NCBI GenBank assembly: GCA_015499995.1
Contig: JADNRV010000045.1
Span: 124,001-188,000, forward strand
Direction of reading: 5' to 3'
DNA length: 64,000 nt
Source: Flammula alnicola
Taxonomy: Eukaryota > Basidiomycota > Agaricomycetes > Agaricales > Strophariaceae
The first letter of the stretch is position 1. Each line of letters opens with the position of its first letter. The translations under genes and the position numbers were made by a program. A model generated the notes under the pieces. It ran no database searches and was not told the origin of the DNA. It saw only the letters and a list, made by a program, of their open reading frames with translations. Shown piece after piece: positions 61,089 through 64,000 of this stretch.

Positions 61089-62523
61089 TTAATCTTGTGC
61101 CCTATCTAGGTAATGAACCTCGCTGCACTGTCGTAATCGTGCGGCAGCTTGTTCAGGTGTCAGGTCGCGCTGAGGTTCAGCCATCATCTCGAAGCTTGCA
61201 CGTAATGCAATCGTCAGTAACCGCTAGCAAAGGACTCTCTAAGATGAACTCACCCAACAAGGAACTTTCTGATGGAGGCGCTCCTCAAAAGAGGGGGTTC
61301 AAAGTGAAGATGGAGATGCGCAAAATTCTTTTTGTCATCGTCATGGATTGTAGCGTCTCCTTCCTTTGCAGGCACGGGCCGCTGGTGTATTCCCATCGAA
61401 TATGCAAACGAGGAAGAAAAGAGGTTATCATAGCGCCGGGTTACGCGAGAAAGTATATCTGCAAATGCCTTCTTCTCTTCTTGGTCAAGTTGACTTATAG
61501 ATTCGATGTGTCGACGACAAGGGAGAACTTAGGTCAAAAATCGATGAGGAAACAATGAAGCCATCGAGCACATCCATTTATAGTATTTTTTATACTCACG
61601 GAGGATTTCGAAAGGCCAGACAGCCCACCAGGGCACAACTGCTATCCAGTGTTCATTGAAAACCACCATTCGTCCTTCGTCCTTGGGCATCTTGAACTCG
61701 GCATAAGCATACTCGCACAACAGACAAGGTCTACCTGACAAAAAAGTGAGTCATAGTTCCACACGGTCAAATCAAATAACCTGCCATCTGGACGGAGAGG
61801 ACCCTCCGACGTCGCGGCCGTGTTCAAAGAATACTTCTTCAAAGATCGCAGCTCCTGTGCAGGGATTGTAGGGACTGCTGACAACGACCAGAGTTGACCA
61901 TGTGGGTGAGGGTTAGAGCATCCCATCATTGATCCTTTGTTCTATTGTGCATACAGATTGGATGAGAGATGGATCCAAACGGGCAAAAAATTATCCGAAC
62001 CTCGAAAATCTGAACATACTCTATTCCAGGCTCTGAGCCTCTAGCTTGATATATGCATATCCATTCCGCAATAACGTGCTCGATGTCTTCGATTGTCAAG
62101 CGCGCTATAGTAAGATCGTGCCTTGGATGGAATATCAGGACATCGCAGGCTCCATGGACAGGTTCGATCATCATTAATGGATGCGAAGGAGGAGGAGCCA
62201 CAGGAGCCGGTGCATGCAGGATGGCCGCGAAATCATTCTCAAAAGTGAAGGTTTGCTTGTAATTCGGGTTCTTTTGACCGCTCGTTCGAGAGTTTCCTGG
62301 GCAAAGGTAGCAGGTGTCGTCATACCGAGGAAGATCGGCCGCCTGAAGAGGCTCCGTTTGACCTAGCCATGGTCGTTTGGTCCTGTGCGGAGAAACTAAG
62401 ATGTATTCATCCATCAGAGGGTTAACTGATGTTCGACGATTTCAGCGTTGTGACTGTATCTGGCAATCATCGGGGCAGCTCACATCGGCGATGCGGGTGC
62501 GTCGTAGGATCGAATTCAGCCAT
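61089..62523 (-). CDS. GAL7: Galactose-1-phosphate uridylyltransferase
   Basis: GalT is the second enzyme of the Leloir pathway; it transfers UMP from UDP-glucose to galactose-1-phosphate. The true start is at 62523: a 40-nt first exon ([13 protein letters not shown]) is joined across an intron (62426-62483) to [20 protein letters not shown]. Seen after this: [19 protein letters not shown] (zinc Cys pair), [33 protein letters not shown] (active-site HPHGQ), [29 protein letters not shown] and [20 protein letters not shown] (zinc/iron ligands). The end is [13 protein letters not shown] at 61089. Length fits the family. No galactose-pathway partner is next to it, so it is not in a GAL cluster here. 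Confidence 0.95.
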
Positions 62524-62832
62524 CTGAGAAGGATAAGAAGAGATGCAAGGAAAGATCAATGTCCTCCTGGAGAAATACGTCTTTGCTATGCATATTTGTA
62601 TGACGGCGGTAGCAGAGAAGAAGTAGACCGGCCCGGAGCTGGATAATGTGAATCTCGGGCCGGTAGTTACTCCATCACAAGGTGGCCGTTATGTTATTAT
62701 TATACCAATCGTAGCAAATCGTAGTCCAGTGGTATGGCTGCATTACATACTAAGAGGCTCCAGAAATCAAATCTGAGGAATGCGAAAATTTCCTTGTATG
62801 ATTTAAGGAAGCCACGGAAGTACTAAAGACGT
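62524..62832. other. GAL7 upstream region
   Basis: About 310 bp between the VMA1 stop and the GAL7 start, both on the minus strand. It should hold the VMA1 3' end and the GAL7 promoter. I saw no clear TATA box or CGG-N11-CCG Gal4-type site. Confidence 0.4.
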
Positions 62833-64000
62833 CTATTCCGCTAGCTGGCGGAACTTGTCTTGAATCTCAGCATACAGGGCATCGAGCTTTTGCTTGATGG
62901 GTTCTTTCCCTTGCGAAGGTGACTGCCATCCCGCTAGTTCAGATTCAGGTATCCCAGAGTTCATACAAGAAAACTCTTACCTCAAACTTCATTTGGGAGA
63001 GTTTGAACATGATATCTCCTGCGGCGTCCTTGATCTGAGAGAAGGTAAGATCGTTCTGGGTGACGGCCTTGATCGCGGCATCGTGGAATCCGACGAAATT
63101 CCTCAACATTGAGCTAGTCTTGTAGAATGGGCAATATCGGTCATACTCGCTCATGCCGTTTTGTTGCAGGAAATCATCCTTGAGCATACGAGCCACTTCC
63201 AAGGTGATCTTATCGTTTTCGCCCAATGCACTCTTTCCGACCAGCTGGACGATTTCTGCAAGGTCCTCTTCCTTTTGGAGAATTTCCTTCGTCTTCGTCC
63301 GCAGCTCGACAAAGCCAGGTTCTGTGGTTTCGTAGTACGGCTCCAGGACCTTTGTATACTTCGAGTAAGAGAGCGACCAGTTAACCGAAGGGAAATGTTT
63401 TCGTTGTGCGAGCTTCTTGTCAAGACCCCAGAAGACTTGAACGATACCCAAAGTAGCAGAAGTAACAGGATCGGAGAAATCACCACCGGGAGGTGATACA
63501 CTGGACGAAGTATTAAATCGGGAGAAAGCAAGACGATGCAAAATAACGCACGCTCCAACGATAGACACTGTTCCTTTTCTTGATGGATTTCCAACACATA
63601 CCACCTTACCCGCACGCTCGTAAAAGCTGGCCAGCTTCGTTCCAAGGTAAGCGGGGTAACCGGAATCAGCAGGCATCTCCGCCAAACGTCCAGAAATTTC
63701 ACGCAAAGCCTCAGCCCAACGAGAGGTAGAATCAGCCATCATGGCGACATTGGAGCCCTGATCACGGAAGTATTCAGAAAGTGTGATACCGGTGTAAATG
63801 GAGGCTTCTCGAGCAGCGACAGGCATGTTCGAGGTGTTTGCAACAAGAGTGGTGCGCTTCATGATGGGTTCTTGACGATCGCCGACTTCCATAGTTAGCT
63901 CAGGGAACTAAAATAGGGATGATAAGCAGGTGTTCGGAGGAGAGATGTAAATTGTTATATTACCTCCATCAAGACTTCAGCCATCTGAAGTCACAAATAT
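62833..64000 (-). CDS. VMA1: V-type ATPase catalytic subunit A, 5' part cut by window edge
   Basis: Vma1 hydrolyses ATP to drive proton pumping into vacuoles. The window holds the C-terminal half only, because the gene continues past 64000. Seen: [60 protein letters not shown] (Walker B region), [55 protein letters not shown] and [20 protein letters not shown]. The last exon ends [11 protein letters not shown] at 62833. Short introns lie near 62925-62985, 63500-63550 and 63905-63963. I see no intein in the visible part; the usual intein site lies upstream of this window. Frames are consistent. Confidence 0.95.

Noticed and set aside
62414..62414. GAL7 start at the internal ATG ([11 protein letters not shown])
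   Set aside because: A short upstream exon with good splice sites supplies the conserved HRRFNPL N-terminus, so 62523 is the better start.

Overview
The window is nuclear DNA from a filamentous basidiomycete, most likely an Agaricomycete. Genes are packed on both strands and broken by many GT-AG introns of about 50-60 nt. The gene set is fungal (SKT5, RCO1-like, PRP38, HRQ1). A KDZ-class DNA transposon, a type expanded in mushroom genomes, lies in the middle. I recognise no bacterial, viral, rRNA, tRNA or CRISPR feature.

Layout. 0-10 kb: SRP54 (runs off the left edge), the SAGA subunit gene SPT8, and the elongation-factor gene SPT6. 10-14 kb: a DRAP deaminase-like gene, a lineage protein with a mitochondrial-type N-terminus, and the ribosome-assembly gene RLP24. 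14-24 kb: the lipid-transfer autophagy gene ATG2, a probable NSL1/Mis14 kinetochore gene, and GAR1. 24-35 kb: an RCO1-like double-PHD gene, PRP38, a mitochondrial uL15 gene, a tRNA dimethylallyltransferase gene, and a secreted fasciclin-domain gene with a histidine-rich tail. 35-40.4 kb: a complete KDZ transposon. 40.4-51 kb: HRQ1 helicase, an SCYL2-like pseudokinase, and an orphan coiled-coil gene. 51-64 kb: an RG-rich coiled-coil gene, PGK1, SKT5, a JHD1-type PHD+JmjC demethylase, PNKP, GAL7, and VMA1 (runs off the right edge).

Main discovery. Positions 35043-40431 form a 5389-bp element. Near-perfect terminal inverted repeats bound it, and the 8-bp direct repeat CTTTTACC (35035-35042 and 40432-40439) flanks it exactly. 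It carries a five-exon KDZ transposase on the plus strand and a convergent GRF zinc-finger cargo gene on the minus strand. The insertion sits 35 bp upstream of the HRQ1 start codon, so it separates HRQ1 from the region that was presumably its promoter, shared with the fasciclin gene.

Caution on gene models. At least 20 places in otherwise conserved genes need one base added (19 cases) or removed (2 cases) to keep the family sequence in frame, usually in a short homopolymer. They affect SRP54, SPT8 (five), SPT6, the deaminase, ATG2, GAR1, SKT5, PNKP, the transposase and others. Because so many are in essential genes, a sequencing or assembly indel problem is the simplest explanation. Spans given here run from first to last codon and ignore these breaks. 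All intron positions are read by eye.
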